Both the position numbers and the translations under genes were made by a program. From Acidicapsa dinghuensis (GTDB lineage: Bacteria > Acidobacteriota > Terriglobia > Terriglobales > Acidobacteriaceae), in the NCBI RefSeq assembly GCF_025685685.1, contig NZ_JAGSYH010000001.1, positions 837,975-901,974 on the forward strand: DNA of 64,000 nucleotides. The letters run 5' to 3'. Shown one piece after another: positions 53,839-62,120 of the stretch; position 1 is the stretch's first letter, and each line of letters begins with the position of its first letter. The notes beneath the pieces are model-generated. The model made no database searches. It was not told the DNA's origin and saw nothing but the letters and a program-made list of their open reading frames with translations.

Positions 53839-55674
53839 ATTCGTACAAAACGTCTTTTGACCACATCCCTTGCCGCTGCAATTTGCAGTCAATATTGCTT
53901 CGCTCAGATGCGCATCCTGACAGATCAGGTTGGATATGACTCACAGGCTCCCAAGCAGGCGTTGATCATGAGCACAACAAAAGATCTTCCAGAAAATTTT
54001 GAACTGGTGGATGCCACAACGGGCAAAACAGTACTGCAAGGCAGCGCGAAGCCTGCGGGAGAAGTATACGCGTGGAACCACTGGAACTTTGCCACCGCCG
54101 ATTTCTCCTCCTGGACCAAACCCGGCCATTATCTTCTTCAGGTCCGCATAAACAACGGTGAAGTCAGCTCCTGCGCCTTTGAAATCAACACCAACGTCCT
54201 CGAGCGCGACACCCTCTCCAACATCGTCTTCTATTTCAAAGGCCAGCGCTCCAGCGGAGACTTCGACAAGGCCGACAGCCATCTTCCCGACCCCGAACAC
54301 CCCGGCCAGTTCATCGATGTACATGGCGGCTGGTATGACGCCACCGGCGACTACGGCATTCATCTCTCACACCAGAACCCGACCTCTTATTTCAACCCGC
54401 AGCAAGCCCCGCTCGTCGCCTGGACACTCCTCAAGAGCTACCGTGTTCTGCAATCCCGCCACGATGATAACTTCAGCGAATACGAACACCGCATGCTCGA
54501 TGAAGGTCTCTTCGGCGCCGACTTCCTCGTTCGCCTCAAGCGCCCCGGCGGATCCTTCTTCGAAAGCATCGGCGCTCCCGGCAAAGGCAAACTCGCCAAA
54601 GACCGAGAAATCGGCAATCCCAACTGGAAGACGCAGATCAAAACCAAAACCACCGATTCCACCGAACGCATCTCGACCGCCGCAGGTCCACATGCTTATG
54701 AAGCAGGATTCCGTTCCGGTGCCGGCATGTCGATTGCTGCTCTCGCTCTCGCCAGCACCATGCCCGAAGACGGCGACTTTCCCCGCGCCACGTACCTTAA
54801 AACCGCCGAAGACGCCTTCAACTTCCTCAGCGCTCACAATCGCGAACTGCTCAACGACGGCACCGAAAACATCCTCGACGACTACTGCGCCCTCATGGCT
54901 GCAACCGAACTCTACGCCGCCTCGCACAAATCCGAATATCTCGCGGCAGCCGATCAGCGCGCACAAAGCCTGATGAACCGTCTCACCACCACAGGCAAAT
55001 GGCAGGACTACTGGCGCGCCGACTCCGGCACTCGCCCGTTCTTCCATCCATCCGACGCCGGTCTTCCCGTCATCAGCCTCCTTGAGTACCACGCCATCGC
55101 TTCACCGCAACGCCAGCAACAAGTTCTCGACGCCGTTGAGCACTCCCTGCGCTTTGAAATGCAAATCACGGACGAGGTAAACAATCCCTTCGGCTACGCG
55201 CGCCAGCTAGTCCGCATGGGTGACGGCTCAGTCCGCACAGCCTTCTTCTTTCCCCATGACACCGAGGCCGCCCCATGGTGGCAAGGCGAAGACGCCCGCC
55301 TCGCGTCCCTAGCCGCCGCAGCACGTGCGGCCATCCCGTTCTTCACCGGCAAACCCGATTTCCAGAAAGAGCTGAGCGGCTACGCCTGGAATCAACTCCA
55401 CTGGGTCCTCGGACGCAACCCCTATGACGCCAGCATGCTCATGGGTAGCGGCCACGGCAACGCTCCATACATGTTCTTCGAGTCCTATAAGTACACCAGC
55501 GCCCCCGGAGCCATCCTCAACGGCATCACCGCCGCTTCAGATAACGAAGACGGCATCGCCTTCAACGAAGGCTACGCCGTCACCGGCAAAGACGAAGACT
55601 GGCGCTGGACCGAAGAGTGGCTTCCCCATGCCGCCTGGTATCTCTACGCCGTCAGCCTGCCCCACGCGCCATAA
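53839..55674 (+). CDS. Secreted GH9 family glycosidase (possible AUU start)
   Basis: A family 9 enzyme (endoglucanase/exo-glucosaminidase-like) of about 611 residues. An N-terminal CelD_N Ig-like domain (QVGYDSQAPKQALI to about 115) precedes the (alpha/alpha)6 catalytic domain with DVHGGWYDATGDYGIH (catalytic aspartates) and the C-terminal HWVLGRNPYDASMLMG and TEEWLPHAAWYLYAVS, whose glutamate is the acid. Start is unusual: AGGAAGG at 53826-53832 sits 6 bases before ATT at 53839, which would give MIRTKRLLTTSLAAAICS, an ideal signal peptide. The only ATG (53737) is 34 codons upstream and overlaps the opposite gene; a TTG at 53857 lacks SD and the basic residues. Confidence 0.88.
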   Translation: MRTKRLLTTSLAAAICSQYCFAQMRILTDQVGYDSQAPKQALIMSTTKDLPENFELVDATTGKTVLQGSAKPAGEVYAWNHWNFATADFSSWTKPGHYLLQVRINNGEVSSCAFEINTNVLERDTLSNIVFYFKGQRSSGDFDKADSHLPDPEHPGQFIDVHGGWYDATGDYGIHLSHQNPTSYFNPQQAPLVAWTLLKSYRVLQSRHDDNFSEYEHRMLDEGLFGADFLVRLKRPGGSFFESIGAPGKGKLAKDREIGNPNWKTQIKTKTTDSTERISTAAGPHAYEAGFRSGAGMSIAALALASTMPEDGDFPRATYLKTAEDAFNFLSAHNRELLNDGTENILDDYCALMAATELYAASHKSEYLAAADQRAQSLMNRLTTTGKWQDYWRADSGTRPFFHPSDAGLPVISLLEYHAIASPQRQQQVLDAVEHSLRFEMQITDEVNNPFGYARQLVRMGDGSVRTAFFFPHDTEAAPWWQGEDARLASLAAAARAAIPFFTGKPDFQKELSGYAWNQLHWVLGRNPYDASMLMGSGHGNAPYMFFESYKYTSAPGAILNGITAASDNEDGIAFNEGYAVTGKDEDWRWTEEWLPHAAWYLYAVSLPHAP

Positions 55675-55753
55675 CGTGCTCATCGAAATTGATCCACATC
55701 GAGCAACGGAACAAGAATTTTGCGCTCTTGGAGATTAGAGGTACATTTCCTCC

Positions 55754-55939
55754 ATGGCAAACTTCAAGCGCAAAGGGCCAAAATCGACACGCGCCGGATG
55801 CCTCATGTGCAAGCCGCATAAACGGCAAGGCACAAAGCTCCGCGATCGCGTCACTTTCCGGGTCTGGCAGAAGATGCGTGTACTCGACGAACAGATGGCT
55901 GAATTTCGCCGCAACGGCAATTCGCCCGCGAATGCCTGA
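55754..55939 (+). CDS. Small conserved-looking basic protein with CxxCKPHK motif
   Basis: A 61-residue, strongly basic protein, MANFKRKGPKSTRAGCLMCK followed by PHKRQGTKLRDR. The pattern of an arginine/lysine-rich front and CxxCKPxK close resembles short proteins I have seen in many bacteria without an assigned function; a two-cysteine set could bind metal or be redox sensitive. AGAGGT about 16 bases upstream is a weak SD. It lies between GH9 and the six-hairpin gene on the same strand. The antisense frames also stay open here but lack such a motif. Confidence 0.6.
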   Translation: MANFKRKGPKSTRAGCLMCKPHKRQGTKLRDRVTFRVWQKMRVLDEQMAEFRRNGNSPANA

Positions 55940-56001
55940 CAAACAAGCGGGTAGCCGTCCTATGCTGGAGCGTGGGCTTAACCACGAGGGGGCACCCAAT
56001 C

Positions 56002-57957
56002 TTGAAGTCAAACCATCGTCGGCTGCGCAACGTAGAGTTTTTGTTTTTGAGTTTGTGCTGCACCCTGATGCTGCTGTTGAACGCCGCGGCAGAAACACCA
56101 CGCAAGATTTCTCTTTCGCTGCAGCCTGACGATGTATTGCCAACCGGCAATGAATGGATCGCTCTGCCCGACATTCGAGCCAGCGACGGCGCGCTGACGA
56201 GCTTCAACGCAATCTCTATGCGTGATCGCGGATTGCTGCAGGTAAATGGAGACAATGGCAGCCCAGCCTTGACCCCCTACTTCACGGCCAACGGCAAACC
56301 TCTCCCATTCCACAATCCCGCATGGGAGCTGACAGAGTATTGGATTCCCTCGGCGCACCTGGTAGTCGACGGCATGGAGATGACGCTGCTCTATTGCGCT
56401 CCGTCCGGCTCGCGAGCCGCCTTTCTGCGCCTCTCCATTACCAACCGGCAAAGCGCTCCCGTTCCAGTCACGCTGGGTGTGCGCGCTTCCTTCGGACGCC
56501 TGAGCCGCGTCACCTATGTTCCGGTCGAGCTGCGCGGTGAGCGAACAGTTGGAGCAGCGCCCTGGGTCGATTCCGGCGAAGTATTCAGCTACATCACAAC
56601 CGATACGCAGTTCGCCTGGTCACTGATTCATCCTGGCTCGAAAGCCGACGTTACCGCTCCGCCACTGACTGCAGTCCCTGCTGTAAACGCGAGCAAGACC
56701 GTAACGCTCGCTCCCGGCGAAACCACCGAATCCCTGTTCATTCTCGGCATCGGCATCGAAGAGTTCAGCGCCGCGCACAATGCCAAAGCGCTACGGGAAA
56801 TGCTCGACCGCAACGGCTACGCAGGCATTGTGCAACAGACTGCAGCATGGTGCCATGCGCGAACCCGAACCACCGGCCACGCCGATCTCGACACATTGAT
56901 GAACCGGAACTTCCTCTTTACCGAGCTCTATGCGTGGGGCCGAACAATCGACACCGAGCAATGGGTCGGAGTAACTTCGCGCAGTCCGCGATATTACGTC
57001 TCCGCTGCGTACTGGGATCGTGACGCGATGCTGTGGAGCTTCCCGGCGTTGCTGGACATCGATCCGCCAATGGCCGCGCAAGCGCTTGAGTATGCCTTAA
57101 CCACACAGCTTCGCAACACCGGCACGCACAGCCGCTTCATCGATGGCGTAGTGCTCGAAGATGGCTTCCAACTCGACGAAGCGGACGCGCCTGTAATCGC
57201 GCTCGCAAGCTACATCCAGAAGACGAACGACGTCCCCTTCTTAGAGCGGCACCGCGACGCCGTTGCCACGCTGCGCGATCGCATCTTCTCCCGGTTCGAC
57301 AAAGACACAGGGCTCTACTCTTCCTTGCAGGATTCACAGGATGAATTTCAGATTGTTCCTTTCCTCACATACGACAACGCCCTCACATGGAAAGCCCTGC
57401 TCAACCTGAGTGACCTGTTCACGCGGCTCAACGATTCGCAGAATGCGCAGCAGATGACCAGCCGCGCCGATGCTCTTCACGCGGCCATCATGAAGTATTG
57501 TGTTTCGAGCGCCGCGCCTGCAGCGGACGGTCCCATGTTTGTCTCCGCAACGGACGGAAAGAAGCCACTCTTCACCGAAATACCACCCGGCGCGCTCATG
57601 AAGCTGCCCGCGCTCGGATTCATTCCCGAGTCCGACCCGATTTTCGAGCGCACCTACCGGTGGCTTCACTCCAAAAACTACGCCTATAGCTACGCCGGTC
57701 AGCCGTACGGTTTTCCAGGAAGCTATCGCGTACCCTTCACCACGTCATGGAGCGTGGCCGATCATCTGCTCTTGAACGCGGGCCGCGAGCAGGCGCTGAA
57801 AGTGCTGCGCGCCAGCGAATGGGATGGCGGCATCATCACCGAAGGCGTCGATCCCGCAACAGCGCGAATGGATCAGGCCGGACGCGCCTTCGCTACAGCA
57901 GCAGGCTATGTGGCGCATGCCATCTGCAAAGCGGAGTGTACCGATAAGCATCAGTGA
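56002..57957 (+). CDS. Secreted six-hairpin (alpha/alpha)6 glycoside hydrolase-like protein
   Basis: A 651-residue exported protein. Signal region NVEFLFLSLCCTLMLLLNAAA; a beta-sandwich N-terminal domain to about 290; then an (alpha/alpha)6 barrel with SAAYWDRDAMLWSFPALLDI, GFQLDEADAPVIALASYI, QDEFQIVPFLTYDNALTWKA and EGVDPATARMDQAGRAF. The WDRD and QLDE words are where GH15/GH63/GH125-type enzymes keep substrate and acid residues. Family assignment is not certain. Start: TTG 56002 after GAGGGGG; GTG 55972 is an alternative. It continues the glycan-degradation block. Confidence 0.75.
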   Translation: MKSNHRRLRNVEFLFLSLCCTLMLLLNAAAETPRKISLSLQPDDVLPTGNEWIALPDIRASDGALTSFNAISMRDRGLLQVNGDNGSPALTPYFTANGKPLPFHNPAWELTEYWIPSAHLVVDGMEMTLLYCAPSGSRAAFLRLSITNRQSAPVPVTLGVRASFGRLSRVTYVPVELRGERTVGAAPWVDSGEVFSYITTDTQFAWSLIHPGSKADVTAPPLTAVPAVNASKTVTLAPGETTESLFILGIGIEEFSAAHNAKALREMLDRNGYAGIVQQTAAWCHARTRTTGHADLDTLMNRNFLFTELYAWGRTIDTEQWVGVTSRSPRYYVSAAYWDRDAMLWSFPALLDIDPPMAAQALEYALTTQLRNTGTHSRFIDGVVLEDGFQLDEADAPVIALASYIQKTNDVPFLERHRDAVATLRDRIFSRFDKDTGLYSSLQDSQDEFQIVPFLTYDNALTWKALLNLSDLFTRLNDSQNAQQMTSRADALHAAIMKYCVSSAAPAADGPMFVSATDGKKPLFTEIPPGALMKLPALGFIPESDPIFERTYRWLHSKNYAYSYAGQPYGFPGSYRVPFTTSWSVADHLLLNAGREQALKVLRASEWDGGIITEGVDPATARMDQAGRAFATAAGYVAHAICKAECTDKHQ

Positions 57958-58003
57958 AGGCTCTGCGATAGTCGAGACCACCTCGCCCAGCGGAGCCAGA
58001 TGC

Positions 58004-58056
58004 GGCACTTTGAGCGATGATGAGTCACTTTGAGCTATGACGAGGCACTTCGAATA
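58004..58056. repeat. Imperfect 20-bp tandem repeat
   Basis: GGCACTTTGAGCGATGATGA, GTCACTTTGAGCTATGACGA and a partial GGCACTTCGAATA stand head to tail in the 216-bp gap (57958-58173) between the glycosidase and the membrane-protein gene. Nothing else is seen in the gap. Confidence 0.6.
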
Positions 58057-58173
58057 GTGGCCACTTCCGGCGGAGAGCTGCAGCGGATCGAAGTTTGTGA
58101 AATCCGCAGAGCGCTGTTCGTATGGACATGGGATAATTGCGAGACCTTCCATCTCCCCACGAGCAGGTGAGCC

Positions 58174-58914
58174 ATGCATGTAATGGTGGGAATTACTCTG
58201 TTGCTGCAAAACGCATCCAGTGCAGGAAACCCTGATACTCCGGGCTTCCTGCAGCATGCGCGAGACTTTTCGAAGTTTGTTTCCAACCACTGGTCCGACA
58301 TAGCGAAGGTTATGGTGGCTCTCGCAACGCTGCTCTCTACCGGAGGCGTACTTGGCGGCCGCTTCAGCTGGCTGCAGCGGTTTATTGCTCCTAAACGCAA
58401 GGCAGACCTGATCGAGCAGATCAGCAAGCTCGCGGAAAGCATGTCAAAGGTACAGGATCTGCCGGAATGGGCTGGGGAATTGAATGCCGAGGTAAGAGCG
58501 ACGCTCAAAGCCGAGATGGAAGCGAAGCTCTCCGAGCTCAAAAAGCTGCAATCACCCCCGATATGGGCTCACCATGGCGGATCGCCGGTAAAGAGCTGGC
58601 TCAAGTACACCTTTCTCTGGTGGAAACCGAAAGGGTTTGGCGCCTGGGCCTTTCACCTTAGCTATTACTTTCTGCTGGCAGTAATCGGATTGATGTCGCT
58701 TGGATTTCTTGTCGGGCTTATGTCTCACGATCCGGCCACAGGCAAGCTCGCACATGTGGACGCAGCGGACGTGACCCTCGCGATCATTCTCTACGCGATT
58801 CTGGGCGTACCGGCAATGGTGCTGCGCTTCTTCGCAGCACGAATTCACAGAAATCAGTGTGACGAACAATTGCGACAAGACGAGATGAGACAGGACGAGC
58901 GCCTACCAGCCTAG
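58174..58914 (+). CDS. Hypothetical membrane protein, 246 residues
   Basis: Not recognised. Three likely membrane helices: an N-terminal one around ALATLLSTGGVLG, then YYFLLAVIGLMSLGFLVGL and VTLAIILYAILGVPAMVL. A charged helical, possibly coiled-coil stretch (LIEQISKLAESMSKVQ, EVRATLKAEMEAKLSELK) sits between the first and the others, and the C-terminus is very acidic/basic (DEQLRQDEMRQDERLPA). GAGCAGGTGAGCC precedes ATG. Its last 4 bp overlap the convergent 63-residue gene. Function unknown. Confidence 0.65.
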   Translation: MHVMVGITLLLQNASSAGNPDTPGFLQHARDFSKFVSNHWSDIAKVMVALATLLSTGGVLGGRFSWLQRFIAPKRKADLIEQISKLAESMSKVQDLPEWAGELNAEVRATLKAEMEAKLSELKKLQSPPIWAHHGGSPVKSWLKYTFLWWKPKGFGAWAFHLSYYFLLAVIGLMSLGFLVGLMSHDPATGKLAHVDAADVTLAIILYAILGVPAMVLRFFAARIHRNQCDEQLRQDEMRQDERLPA

Positions 58915-59102
58915 CTTTCAGCAGGTGACAGCGCTGCATACACGGCTGCACTCACAGCCTTGGTGACGAGACCATAGCCCGCCGTGGTGGCAATGGTCGC
59001 AACAATTCCAGGGTCGGCGCGGCGTCCAAGATAGATCAGCCCCGCGCCGAGAACACCAAAGGCCAGGGTGGTTGCAAGGGGTTCGTCGTGTCTGCCGGCC
59101 AT
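58911..59102 (-). CDS. Small membrane protein, 63 residues
   Basis: A short protein with two glycine/alanine-rich hydrophobic stretches (TTLAFGVLGAGLIYLG and IVATIATTAGYGLVTKAV) and conserved-looking GRR between them. SD GGAG lies 8 bases before the ATG, supporting a real gene. It overlaps the stop of the 246-residue membrane protein on the other strand by 4 bp. No family recognised. Confidence 0.5.
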   Translation of the reverse strand: MAGRHDEPLATTLAFGVLGAGLIYLGRRADPGIVATIATTAGYGLVTKAVSAAVYAALSPAES

Positions 59103-59244
59103 ATTGAAGTCTCCGTTTCAAGCGAAATGTCTTCGCCTTTCCTATACGATGCCAAAATCAGCCCGGGTAGATGGCAGCCTCACTCCCATGCGGACGATCT
59201 CCTGCAGATTTAGCGCGCGATAGCGCGAACCACACGCACACCAG

Positions 59245-59274
59245 GAAAAAAGCCCCGGACTCGCATCCGGGGCT
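59245..59274 (-). terminator. Strong Rho-independent terminator after the 52-residue gene
   Basis: On the minus strand AGCCCCGGA (59274-59266), 6-base loop, TCCGGGGCT (59259-59251), then TTTTTT. Perfect 9-bp GC-rich stem; one of the strongest terminators in the window. Confidence 0.9.
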
Positions 59275-59294
59275 CACCACATCGCACAAAAAAC

Positions 59295-59453
59295 TCACTT
59301 CGTAAAGATGTTGTTATCCCTGTCGAACTTCTGCTCGGTCTTCGAAGCCTTCTTCGCCATATCGTCAGCTTCTTTGTCCACCCTTGTTTTCGCCGTGTCC
59401 TCACCCTTAGCTTGATCCGACTTCTGCACGAATTCGTCTTCGGTTTTGACCAT
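59295..59453 (-). CDS. Small highly charged protein, 52 residues
   Basis: ATG at 59453 preceded by CAGGAGATTGTT (SD at ideal spacing). The product begins MVKTEDEFVQKSDQAKGEDT, continues with many K, D, E and ends FDRDNNIFTK. It has no cysteine, no aromatic core and no membrane segment, so it is probably disordered or a short coiled coil. A strong terminator follows the stop by about 20 bp, so it is a complete single-gene transcription unit. Reminiscent of small stress-related hydrophilic proteins, but no family is named. Confidence 0.7.
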   Translation of the reverse strand: MVKTEDEFVQKSDQAKGEDTAKTRVDKEADDMAKKASKTEQKFDRDNNIFTK

Positions 59454-59725
59454 AACAATCTCCTGGTCAACAAAGATGCTTGGGCACCCCGGCGAGTTAT
59501 CTCACAGATGTTCAATACTGCTCGCCGACTTCTTCGCAACAACATGGCATCTCCATATTGGACACTGTTGGCGGACTCATCCTGACATTGAATCCGAGCC
59601 TCAGATCTCGAGGCTGACACTTCGATTCGGAATTGAGAATTATCGCCTCCCTCCAGCGTGCCTTTTAGAGACATACCGCTGCACATGCCTTTTGACCGAC
59701 AATGGTTCACCGCACTCAGCTGCAC

Positions 59726-60940
59726 TTAAGAACTTGTGGTGTATTTTCGCTTATCTACGGCCTTCCACCAGTTCTTCCATCTATCTATATACGGTGCGGG
59801 ATTCTCATCGAAAACCTTCTCAGATGGAGCCGGAAGGCCTGATGGGAAATCCTCAACCGCGGCGATCTCCATCATTGCATCGTATTGAACCGTTCGGTCG
59901 CTGTCATTCAAGGCCTGCGCGAGAACAGGAACGCTAGATGGATCGCATATACCTCGCAAGGCGTGAGCCGCGCCACGGCGTAGCTCGACATTTGGTGAGG
60001 AAAGTAGAGCATCTAGCTGAGGTAGTACGGAACTGTCGAGGGGTTGTTTGACGAGAACCCTGGATGAGCATTTAACTTCGTGCATATACTTGGTCGCTTC
60101 CAGGGCCTGAAGAAATCTATTGTCCCCAATTACACCAATCGACGCGATAATTCGAGATTCCCAATACTGAGCATCAGGATCGGTAGTTGGCGCTTCAGCG
60201 AATTGGATTGACTGCCGCAACAGAGAGTAGTCTCTCAGATAAATCAACCCTGCATATGCCATACCTTTGTTTTCCGGAGACTTGGATGCTGCAATCGTCC
60301 GAAGAGCCTCTGCGGACGTCTTTCTTCCCAAACGGTTAACTTGTTCCAATGCGGTCTTTCGAACATCCGGCGCGGAGTCGGAGAGCGACGCGAACAACTC
60401 CACTGTGAGCTTCTCTATCGGAGTTCTTTCAGCGTTGGCCAATGGAACCTTTCTACTGGTGATATTCATTTTTGCGGTCAGCGGATCAACAAAGATATTG
60501 AAATCGCCTTGACCACGCTTGAGGAAATACAAACCATATCCCCCCGGTACTAGCTGAATACCTCTCGGATACGGATCTTTCGGGTGGCGGATAGTAATCG
60601 TCCCACCCCCAATCTCTCCCTTGAACACGCTGTCGACCTGGATGGAAGCCTCCAGCTCTGATGTCTTCTGCCTCCTCATTTCCGTCGTTCCAACGACGCG
60701 TACATCCAGAACGCGTCCTTTTACAATCAGACTGGAACATTTATCGAGGAAGCGAACATCTGGAATGGACCCAAGAATGCTGGAAATACCTCCAGATTGC
60801 TCTCCGACAGAATCCTGCGCTTGCGACGCAGCAAGAACGCTCGGTGAGCCGGTATTCTCACTTTGGCATCCGGCAAGCAAGCACAAGATCAGTAGGCCTA
60901 CGGGCATAGAGAGACCGGCAAGACGAGGAAAAGTTGACAC
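59726..60940 (-). CDS. HEAT-repeat lipoprotein
   Basis: A 404-residue predicted lipoprotein. The N-terminus has a lipobox in VGLLILCLLAGCQS, so it would be acylated at that cysteine. The middle (about 60-170) is a beta-rich domain of unknown type (LIVKGRVLDVRVVGTTEMRR, YPRGIQLVPGGYGLYFLKRG). From about 200 on there are HEAT/PBS-lyase-like repeats (DVRKTALEQVNRLGRKTSAE, ELRRGAAHALRGICDPSSV, PVLAQALNDSDRTVQYDAMM). The GTG at 60940 with GGGGTG upstream is preferred; the frame stays open to 61039. It lies next to a broken paralogue fragment. Confidence 0.7.
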   Translation of the reverse strand: MSTFPRLAGLSMPVGLLILCLLAGCQSENTGSPSVLAASQAQDSVGEQSGGISSILGSIPDVRFLDKCSSLIVKGRVLDVRVVGTTEMRRQKTSELEASIQVDSVFKGEIGGGTITIRHPKDPYPRGIQLVPGGYGLYFLKRGQGDFNIFVDPLTAKMNITSRKVPLANAERTPIEKLTVELFASLSDSAPDVRKTALEQVNRLGRKTSAEALRTIAASKSPENKGMAYAGLIYLRDYSLLRQSIQFAEAPTTDPDAQYWESRIIASIGVIGDNRFLQALEATKYMHEVKCSSRVLVKQPLDSSVLPQLDALLSSPNVELRRGAAHALRGICDPSSVPVLAQALNDSDRTVQYDAMMEIAAVEDFPSGLPAPSEKVFDENPAPYIDRWKNWWKAVDKRKYTTSS

Positions 60941-61025
60941 ATCACACCCCGCAAGAAATTCATTTTCACGCCCACCACCCAACAAACTCCTAAAGTGCAG
61001 TCCGGGAGCGCGTGTCTTAGACGTC

Positions 61026-61240
61026 TCAGGCCCCTTCAACGCTTGCTTTTTCTAGCCAACGATTCAAGGTGTATTTTTGCATCCCTACTGTCTCCCACCA
61101 ACTCTTTCAGTTATTCAAATACTCAGATATTTATCGATATTCGCATTGAAATCGCTTGTAGTCGGAGCCAGATGGTCAGCAGGAAAATCTTCCAGTGCCG
61201 CCAGGCCCTGTAGCCAAAGCGAAGCGGCTCGAAACAGCAA
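61026..61240 (-). pseudogene. Frameshifted fragment of a paralogue of the HEAT lipoprotein
   Basis: On the minus strand one frame reads LQGLAALEDFPADHLAP to a TGA at 61117-61115, and a second frame then reads WWETVGMQKYTLNRW to a TGA at 61028-61026. Together they match the C-terminus of the adjacent lipoprotein (IAAVEDFPSGLPAPSE then WWKAVDKRKYTTSS) with a shift between them. Only the last part of the gene is left; it is a decayed copy, probably from tandem duplication. Confidence 0.75.
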
Positions 61241-61296
61241 TCAACCATTGATTTCGGAGTTTGGCTCATTGTGTCGGAGCTTTAATCCGTCTATGC

Positions 61297-61770
61297 TCAC
61301 TTTCCAGTGACAACGATCGTGACGGAGTTACTCCAATTGGACTTAACCCCCGGCAAAGACTCCCGAGTCCCAAAGTAAGCTGCAGTTCCATACCTTAACC
61401 GAAAAGTTACCGATTTACGCCCACTGTGATGAGCCTGATGCTCGATATGCACGGGAACGACCCTTTCATACGCGCTGCCAGGCTTGAGTTTGATTTTTGC
61501 AAGACTATTTTGAAGGCAATCAACTCCATTAATGTGGACAAGGGGGTTATCAGAAGTCCACTGCGTCGGATAGGAACAATCCCAGACATCCAGCGATTGT
61601 TCCACTCCGCTGGCATTACGAATCGCGGTGACAAGGAAGAAGGTTTCATTGTCTCTGACAACCGTCCGCGTCACTTTGATCACCGCCTGAAAGGACGAGT
61701 CTTGACCATAAACGATCCATCTCGCGGAGCAGAACAGCAACGAAATTGCTAGCACATTGCGTATTCGCAT
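61297..61770 (-). CDS. Secreted hypothetical protein, 157 residues
   Basis: A short exported protein: signal peptide MRIRNVLAISLLFCSARWIV, then a beta-rich domain with FQAVIKVTRTVVRDNETFFL, VDCLQNSLAKIKLKPGSAYE and a final NWSNSVTIVVTGK. Two cysteines could form a disulfide. The layout resembles small immunoglobulin-like secreted proteins, but no family is recognised. It lies upstream of the broken HEAT fragment on the same strand, probably in one transcription unit with it. Confidence 0.55.
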   Translation of the reverse strand: MRIRNVLAISLLFCSARWIVYGQDSSFQAVIKVTRTVVRDNETFFLVTAIRNASGVEQSLDVWDCSYPTQWTSDNPLVHINGVDCLQNSLAKIKLKPGSAYERVVPVHIEHQAHHSGRKSVTFRLRYGTAAYFGTRESLPGVKSNWSNSVTIVVTGK

Positions 61771-61844
61771 ATCAGTCCATCTGCCGGGTAACCCGCCCTC
61801 TCTTTTGACCGTTTCTCAAGCTACCACAGCCGGATGCCGGGTGC

Positions 61845-61870
61845 CCCAGGTCCCGCTTTTGACACCTGGG
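61845..61870. repeat. Acidobacterial-type intergenic palindrome
   Basis: CCCAGGT (61845-61851) and ACCTGGG (61864-61870) with the phrase CCGGGTGCCCCAGGT before it. I recognise this GTGCCCCAGGT...ACCTGGG type as a repeated intergenic element of Acidobacteriaceae genomes; this recollection is not verified here. The rest of the 350-bp gap (61771-62120) holds the cupin promoter and no gene. Confidence 0.5.
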
Positions 61871-62055
61871 AACCACCGCTGCTCGCATTACTAGTTACCC
61901 AGAACCAAATTCATGCGCAGCACGAACCTCCTACCCTCCAGACTTCCCCATAACTCATCGCCTTCAACCGCGCACCATCGGCGGCTTAAGCTTATCCATC
62001 TCCATAGCAGCGCCGTTCCCGCATGCTCCCCAGCACTCACAACTACACTTGCTCT

Positions 62056-62084
62056 TTGCCGGGAAACCAGTCAAGCAGTACAAT
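62056..62084 (+). promoter_or_regulatory. Promoter of the cupin gene
   Basis: TTGCCG at 62056-62061, a 17-bp spacer and TACAAT at 62079-62084; the cupin ATG lies 37 bp after with CAGGAGA as SD. Confidence 0.6.
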
Positions 62085-62120
62085 CGCTCCCATCTCACCA
62101 CTCAACTTCCAGGAGACCTC

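Noticed and set aside
59210..59725. 171-codon minus-strand ORF covering the 52-residue gene
   Set aside because: Another frame with an arginine-rich product; the short gene has a proper SD and terminator, this one has none.
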